Source: Torreya grandis (Eukaryota > Streptophyta > Pinopsida > Cupressales > Taxaceae). From it: a DNA stretch of 64,000 bases. The DNA lies in NCBI GenBank assembly GCA_037957365.1, contig JARHVA010001427.1, positions 248,001 through 312,000 on the forward strand, read 5' to 3'. Shown here piece by piece: positions 50,141 to 63,290 of the stretch. Below the pieces are notes generated by a model. That model was given only the letters and a program-made list of their open reading frames with translations, made no database searches and was not told the DNA's origin. Both the position numbers and the translations under genes were made by a program. Within the stretch, counting starts at the first letter, position 1. Each line of letters opens with the position of its first letter.

Positions 50141-52400
50141 AGTTAATAACTAAGATGGACCTTCAAATTATTATTCATTTATTTCTTGATTTATGGTGAA
50201 TGTATAAAATCCTATATGGGAAGAAACAAATTCCACTTTATCATTATTGGCATTATATTCAATAATCAAGTACTTCATCTTTAATGCTCTATCCAATTGA
50301 ATCTAATTGGTTACTCCCTTTTAGGGAAACCACATATGTGAAAACTCAATGTCCTTGTATCTGTTCAATGTCTTAGACCAATCACAACTCAAAAATAGAT
50401 TGTATGCTTCTAGAATGTCAACAACTAAGATGTATATGTTTTGATACACATGTGGTTTAGATCATAACTAAATGTGCATGTTTTTTAATTATCCAACACA
50501 TGGGACAAAAGACTTATCTAATTATAGGACCACCCAATTTAACTTATCTAGAGTCAAACCCCAACTTATTTCATACAACTATCTACATCACATTAGTCAA
50601 GGCACATAATTCAACCAAGTAGTGCACTTTTTTTTTAACATTTATATAGTTATCATAAATGGTGTTACTTTAGGTTTATCTTTAAATACCATCAAATTTG
50701 AATGCATATATTTGGATTTGTCTGATGTATAAGATCTCTTATTGAAGGATTTGATAAATAATTATCTTTGTTCGATGATTTAATCTAGTTAATGTAAGGT
50801 GATATTGGCCTTTATCTTATTCATGTCCTCAATAATGTTTTACCTAGCCCTAGTTTGTGGTTTTTCACTCTACAAGTTCTCATCTCTCCTGAGGGAGGTG
50901 GATTTTCATTGGCTTGATAATCTAGATGTGCAGTAGCATTATTATTCATAAGTGTCAAAGTAGTAATAGGATACTTATTCCTTAGATTTTAATTATTCCT
51001 ATAAAACTTTTAGAATGTATGGATCTCATCTATATTATCTTTTAGCTCATTATCATTCTTTTTTAGAAATGGTAGATCACAATTCTCAAAGACCATTTTT
51101 GTACTGGAGTGCCTAAGATCAACATAATAAGTTCTATTTTATGTGTAGAGGCTTCTTTCCTATCTATATCCTTTTAAATTTCATAAAGTCTATGTATAAC
51201 TTGATTTTGTATATCTCACCAAGTTGTGTAGTGTTATAAACTTGACACCAATTTGGAAAGGATGCTTCCATGATGTTGATCTTTAAAATCTTTTTAGGTG
51301 TGTGTTTCTATATATTTTTACTAGGCCTATTAAAATGTCTTTTGTACCTATGAAATATAAAAATATGATTGGTATTTTATCTTCCAGTGTTACCCATGTA
51401 CTTCTACATGTTCAAAAACTCATTTCTTAATTTTTGGACCATCCTCTAGATTCATTCCAATTCTATTTTTATGGAATCAAAATTGGTACGCTATGTTATA
51501 ATATTATTAACTAGTATTAATGATTGATTTAAGTTTTTCTACTTAGACCCATGCATAGAATTATTTAGGAAGCCAAGATGCTAGTTTGGGGGATCATGGG
51601 TTAAAGGTAACTTACTGTACACTTAGTTATGTTTTAGGATATAGTATTCTAATTTGCATTTAGAATTGGACTAGAATTTAGAAAAATAGGACCAAGACTG
51701 AGTGGGACCAAATATTGCATCCAAGGATTGAATTGTTTATCTATGTTGATAACTTAGACATAATCAAAAGTCTGTGTATCATATATATAAAGACAATAGT
51801 AATGTGTTCTAGATCATTCTTGTACATGTTGAGGGCTAACACCTCATTGGGTGTGTAAGTAGTCTTAGTTATGATATATGTCTTTTGGAATCTAGAATTT
51901 TAGGCTCAAATTAGCTCATTTGGCTCTCTCTTCATGCTTGTAAAGTGTTGATAAGAAACACTCACACTAGTGACCTACCCAAATTATGTCAAAAAAGTGT
52001 TTTGAGATTCTTCCCAAGAGGTGATTGAACCTTATCAGACAATAAGAAAATAGTCATAGGCTACATATACTAATGTGAAGGTAAATAGTTTGCATATATG
52101 TATTTTTAGGTTACATTAAATATCCCTAAAGTAATTTTAAAGGCCTTAATATGTTATTTAGTAGTGCATCCTCCTAAGGGAGAAAAGGAAGGGGGATATT
52201 TCTCAAGGTTTATAATTAGATCATGGATAGCCCTAATGATGTTGATGGTAGAGTCAGTTATTTAGGTTGGATCCTGAGCCAGAGTTATGGATTGAGCCAT
52301 CAAGATTAGTCAAAGATGGGGTCATTTACTTGGAGAGAATGATTTAGACCAATGTTATTTCCTAAATCATTTATTAGACCTAAATTTTCTATGTATTTTT
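50141..52400 (-). pseudogene. Outer Tat-like element: gag and protease half
   Basis: On the minus strand near 50,300-50,430 it reads VVDILEAYNLFLSCDWSKTL and then EFSHMWFP, homologous to the protease-to-RNase H segment of the inner element at 41,170-41,260. Near 52,150-52,240 DLIINLEKYPPSFSP corresponds to the gag segment at 43,050-43,100. The order matches 41,030-43,310, and the missing RNase H, RT and integrase are found at 22,600-26,015 on the other side of the inner element. It is heavily interrupted. Confidence 0.65.
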
Positions 52401-52752
52401 GAAGGTGGAAATAGCAATTTAGTGTTTGAGGTCTACCTTATTAATATTTTGAGTGCTTCTATAGCAAATCAAATGATTCTTTTCAAATAAAATATAGGTG
52501 GAGGTAAATTCCCTCTTTCTAGATCTAGATTAATTTACTTGTTAATGTGGGTTTTATGCATTTTGAATATTCAAGTCACCATGTAACTTGAAACCTTTTA
52601 CATAAGAACACACATAGAAAGATGTGAGGGTAAATGGGAGATTATCATTCAGTCTATCTCAATTCTCAATATCATGATTTTATCAAACTTACAATAATAA
52701 TGAAGTTCTACACATGAGATTTTGAGATATGGGCGCATGCACATCTGTGCAT

Positions 52753-52753
<1 letters not shown>

Positions 52754-52839
<86 letters not shown>
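52754..52839. repeat. (AC)n microsatellite, about 43 units
   Basis: An 86-base perfect dinucleotide run. The open frames on both strands across it are artefacts encoding poly-Thr-His or poly-Cys-Val. Confidence 0.97.
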
Positions 52840-52842
<3 letters not shown>

Positions 52843-55380
52843 GCACATGATTATGGACAAAGCTTAAATGAAAAAGTTTGTGATCAAGTAAAATCAACTT
52901 GCATAGTGTTGGGTTTTTTATTATTTAGTAGTCACTATATATTCACACATTAACTAAGTGTCATTATGTTCCTATGAACAAACCTTAATGTGTACCCTGT
53001 ACAAATATTCCTACATCCTCACACAAAGTCTAGAAATATTGGCATACAAATAAGGAAAATAAGGTTTCTTGGACTTTAGGTAGCATTAAGATAGAAGTGC
53101 ATATAGAATAAATTCTAACTATACATGTGTACCTAAGATCTTCATTATTTTTTGACACTCCTATCCAAGGGATTCATCATTTTTAAATAATAAAATTATG
53201 TACCCAATCATAGAGATCGACACTTTCACTCTCATGATTCAAAGGTTATAACCTATATTGTACATCACTCCCTTACCAAGACAATGTAAGCTCTTAGATG
53301 AAAGGCATTTAATCCCATTCTTCACAAAATCTCCATATGTAGCTTTTCATAAAACTCAAAAAAGTCTAAAGAATATATGGGTTAGTACACATATGATCCA
53401 TGAGAAAGAAAAGTGCATAACTCTACTATTTACATAAAGATGACATGGAAAAATCTTAGGAAAGATCACATAGCTTCCAAATTATCAAATAAGATCCAGG
53501 TGGATTGATAGGTGGTATTCATAATCAAAGGTTTTAGTTGGGCCCAATTGGATTTCAAGAAATACCAAGTTAAAAAAAAATTAAATGTAAAAGTGACAAG
53601 TAGGTTAGTAAGACATGTGCACATGCATCCTCTAACCAAAGAAGTGTACTTTGATATTCAATACACATGCATATCATATGAAGATCTAATAATGAACTTT
53701 AAGTTATTTTTATGATTAAATTTTGAGCCATAATCTAATATGGTTCACACCATCTATTATGTAGAAGTTTGGCCTTCTAAATTAACCTAGAGTTCTGAGC
53801 ACCAACTTTTGAATTCAAATTTACCATCTACCATATTAAATGGTGAATTGATTACATAAAATATTGACCATCTCTATATTAACCTTGATATTTATTGTTA
53901 AAATATCCTTCTTTGGTATAACAAAGATCTACCCATTTGAGTTTTTAATATTGTCTTAGGCCTTGAAATTAATATGAATTGAACTAACTTTCATGTTGTA
54001 TGTTCTATGTGTATTAATAGTTATTGATCTTTGTCTATGGATGTTCATTCCTCTCATTTTTGTCCTTCCTTTATATCTGTTCATAGAATAAGGATCCTCT
54101 ATAGGTCACATGATGCGTATAAACACTCCATAAAAGAATTATTTGTGGACTATTTGTCAACCCTCTTAGTGTTACATTGTGTTCCATACCTCCATGTGAA
54201 ATAATTATACAGTGTGTATTTGGTTTTAAAAATGTTTGAATTTAATTGCTTAGTTTTATTATGTCATCAAATAGGTAAGGTGATTATTCTATTCTTGGTG
54301 CATCATAAATTTTCCTTTTAGTAACCCTATCACCCTCTTTCCCCTTTTCTTTTATCAATATTAGGTTTATAATTAGTGGTAGCTTCCCTTTCTACTCTTT
54401 TTAGGTTTACATGCTAGTCTTAAACTAGATGCACTTAGATTAAAAGGAATCCAACCTTCTCCTAAGGTTCATCCTAAGGAGCATAAGAGTCTCACACCTT
54501 GGGGGATGATCTCATCATTACATCAAATCATTTAATTACTCTTAGGCATGAGGTCTAAGGCACTAGGTGCATAAGTGTGATGCAGTTGCATATGTGAGAA
54601 TAATTATTATGTGGGTACATGTTTTTAGTGATAAAAATTTATATCATACCTAATGGGACCAAGTTTAAATATTTAACTAATAATTTTGTGTTATTTTTAG
54701 TCAATAGTGTTGAAGACACTCTATAAAACTAACGAATCCAAGGATCTCTAGTTTGCAAAGATTAGTTCTTCACCCACATTCTAAAACAAATAAGATCATT
54801 TTTGAGAGGTATTAATTTTAATTTTATTGAATTACCCATACCTTATATAATAATAAGAGTTATATCATTATTATCTCCTATTAGGAGAGATAGTGATTCA
54901 ATAAAATCTTCCCCTAGAGCTCAGTCTACACCCATTTGGTAGATTCCCTCCACCTAAAGGAAGAATATACCTTATCTCATTCATGGTTTATCCTAAAAAT
55001 CATCACTTTATTCCCTTTAATAGAGTAATTCCATTGACCCTCCCCTATTATGATGTTATTCCCATAGTTTCTCTTAAGAGCATCCCCTACTTATTAGAGA
55101 AAACCCTACTACCCTTATAGAACACATATAAGACATTGAAAATATTTACTCTCTCCACAATGTAACTGAAGACAACATCACAATCCAATTGTTTGTCTCT
55201 TATTTTAAAGGAAGAGTGATCCAATTGTAATTTTTTTATCTTGATACCTTTCAAAATTGGTATGAGACTATGTAGATAGTTCAAAGAAAAGAGTGACCAC
55301 TTATCATTGAAGGAACAACTCATTACCATTAAAAGAGCTCCACATGAGCAAATGGTAAATTTAAACTTCATATTCTAAGA
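52840..55380. other. Unassigned sequence
   Basis: I recognise no coding domain. It could include an LTR of the plus-strand element that follows or of the outer minus-strand element, but no matching second copy is evident in the window. Short frames at 53,512-53,715 and 55,087-55,371 (minus) show no family motif. Confidence 0.35.
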
Positions 55381-55451
55381 GACTATGGATATAGTTCCAC
55401 CTTTGGTAAAACCTTATCCTAATAATATGTTTTTATATTTTTTTAATAACG

Positions 55452-57120
55452 TTGAATAGTGATGTGGTCATGATAATTCAATCCATGGGAGGAATAATAT
55501 TATTTGATACATATGAGGTTTTCATGGATGTAGATAATTATTTGATCCAAATAAGTAAAAATATGCCTAGAACCCCTATTCCTTTGTTTCCTAAGCCCCC
55601 ATATATAAGTAAACCCACCTTGCTCTTTTTTTTGACTCTATCGTCCATTCTTATTCAAACTAGCCCACTAATTCCATTGATTGTACCTTCAAGTGAGATA
55701 CACAAAGTTAAATAATTATTGTAAATATTTTAAAATGAGTTAGTATCACTCAAAATTTATAAATTTCATCACTCCAAGCCTTATTAATCATTAAAATAAC
55801 CATATTAATCAAACAATCCTTCTTATGAAGGTGACATGCAAGCTCAAACTACCTCCCATATAATAGACTAGCATATGCATAAAAGAATAACATCTCTAGC
55901 ACTTATAGAGCCCTTATGCATATGTATAACAATATGGTGTAGGACCCATGTGATCATCTAAATAATCAAGCCACATGTGTTAGTGGTTTTTTTAATCAAG
56001 TGCCTATGATGAAAAATGTGTTGTCACCTTAGGGATAACCAAATATTTTAGTTCAAGAAGGGGAGGAATTTCAAATGTGAGCACAAGAGCAAGGTGAGTC
56101 TACTCTAATGAATTATAAATAGGATGAATTGAAATATGTGAATCAAAATGAAATTTTGAGCATAAGAAGTAACCTAGTTAATTTTATTATAATATTTAGA
56201 AAGAGAGTAATGGAGGGACATTTATCTTTAGTTCCCTCAACTTATGTGCCTTAAGTTATGCATGCAAACATTGAGGGTAAAGAATTTATAGGTATCTTAA
56301 AAATTCATATGGAAAAATTAATATAGAAAGAGAGTTATCCTCATATTAGTCCATAGTGTGAGATGAGGTTTCCATTTAAAAATCATAAATAAAAGGGGCT
56401 CAGATTCCCTTTAACATAGTTGAACAAATGAAGAAAACTAACCTGAATGCAATTATTTGGGATGATTTTCCTATTCATTCTCAAAAGAATTTATTGAAAG
56501 ACACCCTAAGGAACTTCCAATTACATGAGCTATCACATACCATTCCCTTTATTCCTATGAGCCTTTGGCAACCAAAGGAGGAAGAAGTGCATAAAAGAAA
56601 CAAACCACCCCCATTATACATTATTTGATTATTGGTAAACATATAATAGATAATTGTATGATATAATTGGGTGTGAGTAGCTCAATTATTCCAAATAAAA
56701 TCATATACATGTTGGGTACAACATATTATCCAATCTTGAAAGGCATCATCCAATTGGATGGAATAACAATTAAAATTATGGGGATCATCAAAGACCTAAG
56801 CCTCATTTTACATGCATGTCTAAGCTTATCCATCACATAGGACATTATAGTCATTTAGTTAAACCTAAATTATTATATGCCTTTCCAAAGATTTCACTCT
56901 GAACATGTGTAGATATCTATCTTTAGATTGGTCTCACATGTTACTTAGGACCAGATATGGAACCAAGGTGACCACCAAGGTTGAACCCATTTCTATAATT
57001 AATATAGAGCCATAATCTCCTATCCTAGTCAATATGAACTATATTATTCTACCAAGAATATAATTCAATTATCCAAAATATTACCATGTCCCTTAAGGGG
57101 ATCCCAAAGAACCTTCTAGC
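55452..57120 (+). pseudogene. Tat-like gag C-terminus/protease region, decayed
   Basis: The frame at 55,452-55,715 is Pro-rich (RTPIPLFPKPPYISKP). At 56,428-56,628 the peptide begins MKKTNLNAIIWDDFPIHSQK, which resembles the .KT.A..SIWDLL.SS..HR segment found before protease in Tat/Athila-type elements. Protease itself is too decayed to place exactly; about 56,740-57,000 carries the conserved-looking GIIKDLSLILHACLS. Confidence 0.5.
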
Positions 57121-57239
57121 CAAATGGGCATGCAATTAATGTAAGTTTGAACCATATGGAAATGGAGAAGAAACAAAGCTAGACATATATTACATTCTCA
57201 AAGAGGACTCTTTGTTGGCAAGTCTCATAAAGGCACAAA

Positions 57240-57640
57240 AGTATCTTGAGGGATTATTTAAATTATATTTTGATGGATCTCAATGAAAAATAGAATAGGA
57301 ACCAGTGTTGTAATGATATCCCATCAAAAGGAGAGATGTTTACATGCATTTAGGCTACATTTTAATTTCACAAATAATGTCACCAAATATGAGGCACTAA
57401 TATAGGGTCTCCAATTGGTGAAAAAGAAAGGAATAAAAGTGTTTAAATAATTTTAGGATAGCAAAATAATCATGAACTAGGTTATAACATAGAACATGTC
57501 TAAGAATAGTATGTTAAAATATTACAAACTTAGGGCATGGGACATAATTAAAGGGTTTGATGATTTCTACATTTATTACATATCAAGGACATAAAATGAT
57601 GATACTTATAAGATAAAAACTATGGACATACAATATGACC
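57240..57640 (+). pseudogene. Extra RNase H (Tat type), upstream of RT, frameshifted
   Basis: The catalytic start YFDGSQ lies at about 57,255. After a frameshift the sequence reads FRLHFNFTNNVTKYEALI and VKKKGIKVF. Further on come MLKYYKLRAWDIIKGFDDF and YISRT, where the family usually has an I-PR word. This is the diagnostic TNN..EYEAL pattern of the extra RNase H. It precedes the RT at 58,200-58,760, as in the other two Tat-like copies. Confidence 0.75.
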
Positions 57641-58179
57641 TCCCATGATATATAATGAACAAGTCTAAATATCTCATAAAAATTTTAGTCAGACTAATAG
57701 TCCCAGATAATGTAATCAATTGATACTTGTTCGAAAATGATAAATAAATTATTAAATTCCTACAACATGAAGCTAATTTTTTGACAAGAATCAATCACAA
57801 ATAAAATCCCAATATGAAGAAAAAATCATTCAACTAAAGGGAAATAAGCTTCCTAAGGGGTTAGTCATGCTAGAAATAATCTTCAATTTTGATGACCAAC
57901 TCAAGAGTGAGAGAAGAAACATGATGGTTAAAGAAGAAATATTCAAGAAAGTGACCATCTTTGATAGAAATCTCTTTAAGGTCATTAAAGTGTGGTCCCC
58001 ATATTAAATCAAATAATTCATTGATCTTAGTGGAATATATGATGATCTATTCACATAGAGCTACCAAGACTTTAGAGGCTTTGACTAGGCTTAGCCTAAC
58101 ATATTATTGAGCTTGGTCTTAACACAAAGATAATTAGGTAGAAGTAAAGGCCACTAAACCCAAATTTTGAGAATTTAAT

Positions 58180-59200
58180 GAAAAAAGATATATCAAATCT
58201 CATAAAGGCCAACATAATATTCCAATCAAACATTATTCATGCATGGCCAATTTTGGTCTAGTGTGGAAGAAAGATGAATAAATATGGATATACATGGACT
58301 TAAAGGATTTTAAATAAGTATCCCTCAGTGATCACTATCCCCTCCTACCAATGGAGAAATTTATACAAATAGTCACATGTGTAGAGAGGTTTTCACTACT
58401 ATATGGTTATTAAGGCTATAATAAAATTCTTGTACAAGAGTGAAATAATTTTAAAACAACATTCACCACTACATGAGGTACGTTCACATACCATAAGATG
58501 TCCTTAGGATTAATCAACATGAGAATAATATTTTAGATAGACATGGATATGGAATTCAAAGGACTCATCAAAACTATCATCCTAATCTACCTTGATGATA
58601 TAACTATTTCTTATAAGTTCCCATCAAATCATTTAAGAAATTTAGAGAAAGTCTTTAATATGTTTAGAGAGTTTGATATCTCTCTATACCTAATCAAGTA
58701 TGTATTAATTATCTATGATGGTAAATCGATGGGCACATTATATCTAAATATGTGCTTATGATTGATTTATAACAATTCAGGTCCATTCCATCTATTCCTT
58801 TCCTAGGTCATAAGAAATGCCTCCAGAGCTACTTAGGAAACATAAACTTCATAAAAATATTTATGCCAAAATTTTCCAATTTAATCATGCCCCTCATAAT
58901 AATGATCAAGAAAAACACTTTGTTCATCTAGACCCATGAAATCAAGGGCATTTTTTAGGCCATCAAGTAAGATATCACACAAGCTCCCACTCTGGCAAAC
59001 CCTGATTACAATAGGTATTTTATCCTTTATATATTTGGTAGAGCTAAAGGCATCTCAATAATTTTAGCATAATAGACATAGGACCAACTAGAGTAGCCTA
59101 TTAATTTTTTTTCTAGGTGTTTCAGTGAATTTAAGCTTATATTTCAAGAAAGAAAGAACAAGAAACTATATACGGGTATGGTTTAAAATATTATTTGGTT
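58180..59200 (+). pseudogene. Tat-like reverse transcriptase and start of RNase H, decayed
   Basis: At 58,543-58,761 the frame reads MDMEFKGLIKTIILIYLDDI with the catalytic YLDD intact, then NLEKVFNMFREFDISLYLIK, matching the RT palm and thumb. Upstream, about 58,290-58,480, fragments of the fingers and FTT-like words are out of frame. Downstream, about 58,800-58,960, LRKHKLHKNIYAKIFQF parallels the F.GKINF.R.F.P.FA segment. The trace ends near 59,200 in a different sequence, so the rest of pol was lost. Confidence 0.75.
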
Positions 59201-62100
59201 ATGTGCACATTAAATCATATGATTATTAAAATATCCTATTTAGCTTGGGAGGATGACCTAAAAATAACACAAAACTAAATTGAATGGTTGGTTAGATATA
59301 TAGTTGGGTGGATTGCCTAGTGTTAGCTAGATCGTAGAAGCATGAGCTTCCTCAAATGCTGTCAATCCACACATTTTAAAAAATTAAGTTTATAAAATAG
59401 AAGATAAATAAATTTCATCAATAATCAAAATATACTAAAATTGAACACAATTAATGCTTGATAAAGAAATAGGTTAAAAAATACTAATATAACAATAAGG
59501 AAGTCAAGACTAATGTTAAACAAGTCAAGTGTACTTCAAAAAATTACTTGGGGGTCTGTAAATAGGCAAACAAAAATAATTTTATTTGGTTTAGAGTAAG
59601 TTGGTGAAAATATTTTGATATTATTTCCTACCATAGTGACAATTGGTGGTTAAGATGACCATCGATAAATGGACAGGCCATTAGTGGTTACTATGTGTTG
59701 GGTTTGGGTTGATAAAGGTCAAATTTATGAGATCAAAAAAGTTAATTCCAAAAGGTTGGTTTATGTTGGGATAAATATGAAATAAAAATAAAGTAATTAA
59801 ATAATCAAAAATAAATACTTATCTTGTATAAGGTTGGTCACATGAATGGTTGAGGTGGTTGGCTCATTGATAGAGTCTGGCATGATTTTAGTAGAGTAAT
59901 GATACTTGGATATCGATTGAGGTATAGTGGTAAGTTGGATTTATGATGTGATGGATGGATCATTATATTGATGTAAGGATACCTATAAAATAATCTCTGG
60001 ATGTAAAAGGTCTTGATAGTTGAGGATCCATTTCACTTCATAATCCTCTCTTATTATAGGCAAGGAAGGAGAGGTGCAACAAGATGTTAAATAGGCTTTC
60101 TAATTATAACTCATGCATGAAATGGATTTCACATGTATTTATATGAAATAATAATAAAAAATCAAGGTATATTTAAGGGTGAGTTAAGTTGGTTTAGATG
60201 GTAGAACTTGATCATCAGTGGTTAAGGTAACCATCGATAGTCACCCTGACTATCGATGGTCAAGGGTCAAAGGTTGGGTTAGTTAAAAGGTGGTTTTTAG
60301 CTAGAGGGTCAAATAAATTAGGTTAGGCATAGCTATTGGTAAAAATTCCAATATTTGGTCCTAATGTGGTCCAAATAAATTGTGACATTTAGAACCATCA
60401 TGTGTGGACTTTTAGTGTCTACATTTTACCCCTTTTTGTTATGCAGTTTGTATCAACAAGCTACAAAACAAAAATGGATTGTGGATCAATGGTTAGGTTT
60501 CTTTGAGTATGGGAGGAGGTGTTCCCCCTTAAACCAATAAGTGATAAGGTAAAAGCAAATTGGGTATGGGTTTGATAAATTGGTAATTTGATGGTAGAAT
60601 GGGTTAATGAAGGTTGGGCATTGAATCACAAATGAGTGCACAAAGTGTGATAGCTAAGATCATGCATAGACTAGGTTTCCATAGTTGGTAAAAATAAAGG
60701 TTAGTGCTATAAATATAAGTGAAAATTGGATCACATGATTGTAGTTATGCATGGAAATTGGGTACACTCATAAATTCAAGTTTCCTAGGTAATGTTAGCA
60801 TTTTTATGGGTATCCAAGGCAAGAAGTACTCTCAATGAAAACATAAACTGGTTAGGTAAAGTTATGAGTATCTGAGGTAGGAAGTGCTCCTAATAAGACA
60901 TAATTAAGTATGGTATGTGTAAGGTTGTGCAATTTCAAAAAGGCCAACATGTAAAATTTTGTTATTATGGTTAAAGGACTAGATAAAAGTCATCATAAAA
61001 TACATGCTAGTTGGGCTAAAATGGACCAATGGTGAGGTGACAAGGTAGTTAGGGTGGGTGGAGAAGGTATTCTCCATGGGTGGGTGATTTATTTGGTTCT
61101 AATTTAAAATGTTTTATCAAGGCAAAAGGAAAAAATTGAATAACCTAACCATCAATAGTCAAGGGGGCTAAAAGTGACTATCGATGGTCACCCTGACCAT
61201 TGACATTTAGGGGGTAAACCCTAAAAGTTTGGTGGTCAAAAAATAAAAAAATTGGTCTCATTTGGTCATTATGATTTTTTAATATTAAGCTCTATCATTT
61301 GGTGTTTTGGGTGGATTTTATTGATGTTGACTGCTAAGGATTTGAATGATTATTGAGGTGGATTAGTGGATGAAGGAGACTAGCAAGGATGCAAGGTTTG
61401 CATAGATGTAGATGAAGATGGGCAAGGGTTCCTCAAATTACTCCTTAATGATGGTTAAGGAATGTGGTAGGTGGTATCCTTAAATTGATATATTAGCTTG
61501 TGGTTTATAATATGTAGTGGTTATAATTATATTATATGGGTATTAATTTGATGGGTGCAGGTTTTGACCTAAGTTGTGTAGGTTTGTTATTTTGTTTAAA
61601 ATTGGTGGGTAATGTTGGTAATTGGTCATAGGTAAATGGGACATGGGTGGGTAGGGTTTAAAAATTATGTAAATTTGTAAATATGGAGGTGTTTTTATTT
61701 TGTTTAGGATAGGGTAGGTTTTATAAGTCCATCGGTAGTCACATAGTGACATTTGGTGGTTATCTTGACCATCAATGGTTAATGACCATTAGCAAGTCAT
61801 TACCTAACTATCGATGGTCACTATGACCATAAAAATCAAGTTGATTAGAAAATTATTTAAGGTTAAGTTTAAGTAATTTGATAGGTTTGTATAGGTGAAT
61901 AGTTGGTTTGAGTTATAAGTAGTGTTGGTAAGGGTTGGGTGGGTAATATTTAATAAGGTAAGATGTTAAGTGTAAAATTTGATGGGTTTAAATGTTAGGT
62001 TTAGTGTGTAGGATTTGAATAAATGGTGAAATAGGTAAGGATAGGTAGGTTAAATTCACTTATTTCATATTAAATAATAGTATAGTTGACTAAGTTTATT
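59200..62100. other. Unassigned G/T-skewed sequence with palindromic motif repeats
   Basis: No coding domain is recognised. The plus strand is poor in C and rich in GGTT, GGGT and TGGTT words, especially 59,560-62,090. Clusters of ATCGATGGTCA/TGACCATCGAT-type words occur at about 59,650, 60,210-60,265, 61,140-61,205 and 61,725-61,840. This may be the non-coding part or LTR of an unknown retroelement. Confidence 0.45.
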
Positions 62101-62112
62101 GATATTGATTAT

Positions 62113-63290
62113 TTGTAGGCATGAGAGCAGATTCAGATGCATGATCGGGTGCCACGTATCTTTGTAGAGGTCTACCAAGGGATGGCCCCAATGAATTGGG
62201 CCCATATGGAGGAGGTTGGTCTAGGAGAAATGAAAATCTACCACTACATTTAAAATGATGCATCTATTATCATGGTCCTCATTGATAAATAGGATCTAAC
62301 CATGAACATCTTCATTCTATTGATTGGTGAGATGACTATTTTACTATAAGACGTGCACATGATCAATCAGTTTCCCCTATGAGGTGATCTGATATATCAC
62401 ATTAAGAGGGAGTGAAACAATTTATTAAAGATGATGTATAAATATTATCATGATTATGTTAGATGGCATGTTGGGATTTTTAGCTACTCCACACTGTATT
62501 AGAGGATGATAGGTGAGAGGATATTGATGATGATGATGATGGTAGTGTCATGATTTTCCCTTCCTAAGTCAAGTATTGATAGGTTACCATACTTGATATT
62601 GAGGTTTTTGGTTGAGATGTTACTAGGGTAGATAGTATTTAGATGGGTACCTATGCTTTTGGTGTAGATATATAAGGAGTTATGGGGTTTCAAAGCTCAC
62701 AAGACATACAACATTAGTGTTGGCCTTGTTCTACACTATTGGGCTTATGAACACATTCAAGTGTTGAGTCCATTAGGGATATTTTGGATAGAATATGATT
62801 AGATAGATTTTCCAATGCATTATATGAGGTGTAGAGCTAATTTTACTACTTTTGTAGTGGGTAGAGGGGCATATGAAATAGATTGGTTCAGGGACACATT
62901 AGTTACTTTGGTCATTGGTGACATTATCTAGAGGCCATATGTTTATTTTCTAGTATGGGATAGCTATAGGTGGTAGAATCTATCATTATAGAGTTATAAG
63001 TGGATATTTGACATGCAAGATGGGGAGTTAGAGCTCATCCCATTTGATAGGGTGTAGAGGAAGTTTGGCCTAGTTTAGGGTATCCTGGGTCCATTCCCTA
63101 GGTATAGACATGAGGATGTAGAGATTATATTACCTGAGTTAGATCAAGTACTAACTTTAAATGATAATGAGGAGATACCAACAAGGCTAATGAGTGATGA
63201 TGTAGGTTTTCTTGATGGGTACCTTGCATGGTACAAAGCTCTATATGGGGAAATAAAATTTGGTGGAGATGATGGTGGCTAGAGGTAGAT
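62113..63290 (+). pseudogene. Plant mobile domain (PMD) protein, decayed
   Basis: PMD proteins are plant proteins related to MAIN/MAIL1 and are frequently carried by transposable elements. One plus-strand frame runs from about 62,113 to 63,283 with scattered stops and few shifts. It contains VPRIFVEVYQGM, NWAHMEEVGLGEM, then IGEMTILL-stop-DVHMINQFPL, matching the PMD hallmark GEMT.TLQDV..L..LP..G. Later it reads HKTYNISVGLVLHYWAYEHI, FPMHYMRCRANFTTF, AYEIDWFRDTLVTL, GILGPFPRYRHEDVEI and MSDDVGFLDGYLAWY. Several stops sit where Trp, Gln or Arg would be expected. The minus-strand frame at 62,499-62,693 is a shadow. Confidence 0.7.

Larger units (their letters stand above)
55380..59200 (+). mobile_element. 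Truncated Tat-like element on the plus strand
   Basis: Pol fragments in the order gag/protease region, extra RNase H, RT and RT-RNase H connection are recognisable. The reading breaks off near 59,200 with no integrase. It has the same domain order as the two minus-strand elements but belongs to a more diverged family. No LTR was identified. Confidence 0.65.

Noticed and set aside
22600..52400. A possible intact autonomous retrotransposon able to move
   Set aside because: Every gag, protease, RT and integrase domain in the nest has stops, frameshifts or altered catalytic residues. Only the PDS5-type element has intact ends, and it lacks its own enzymes.
52649..52953. Frames on both strands across the (AC)n tract
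   Set aside because: Poly-Cys-Val and poly-Thr-His translations of a dinucleotide repeat.
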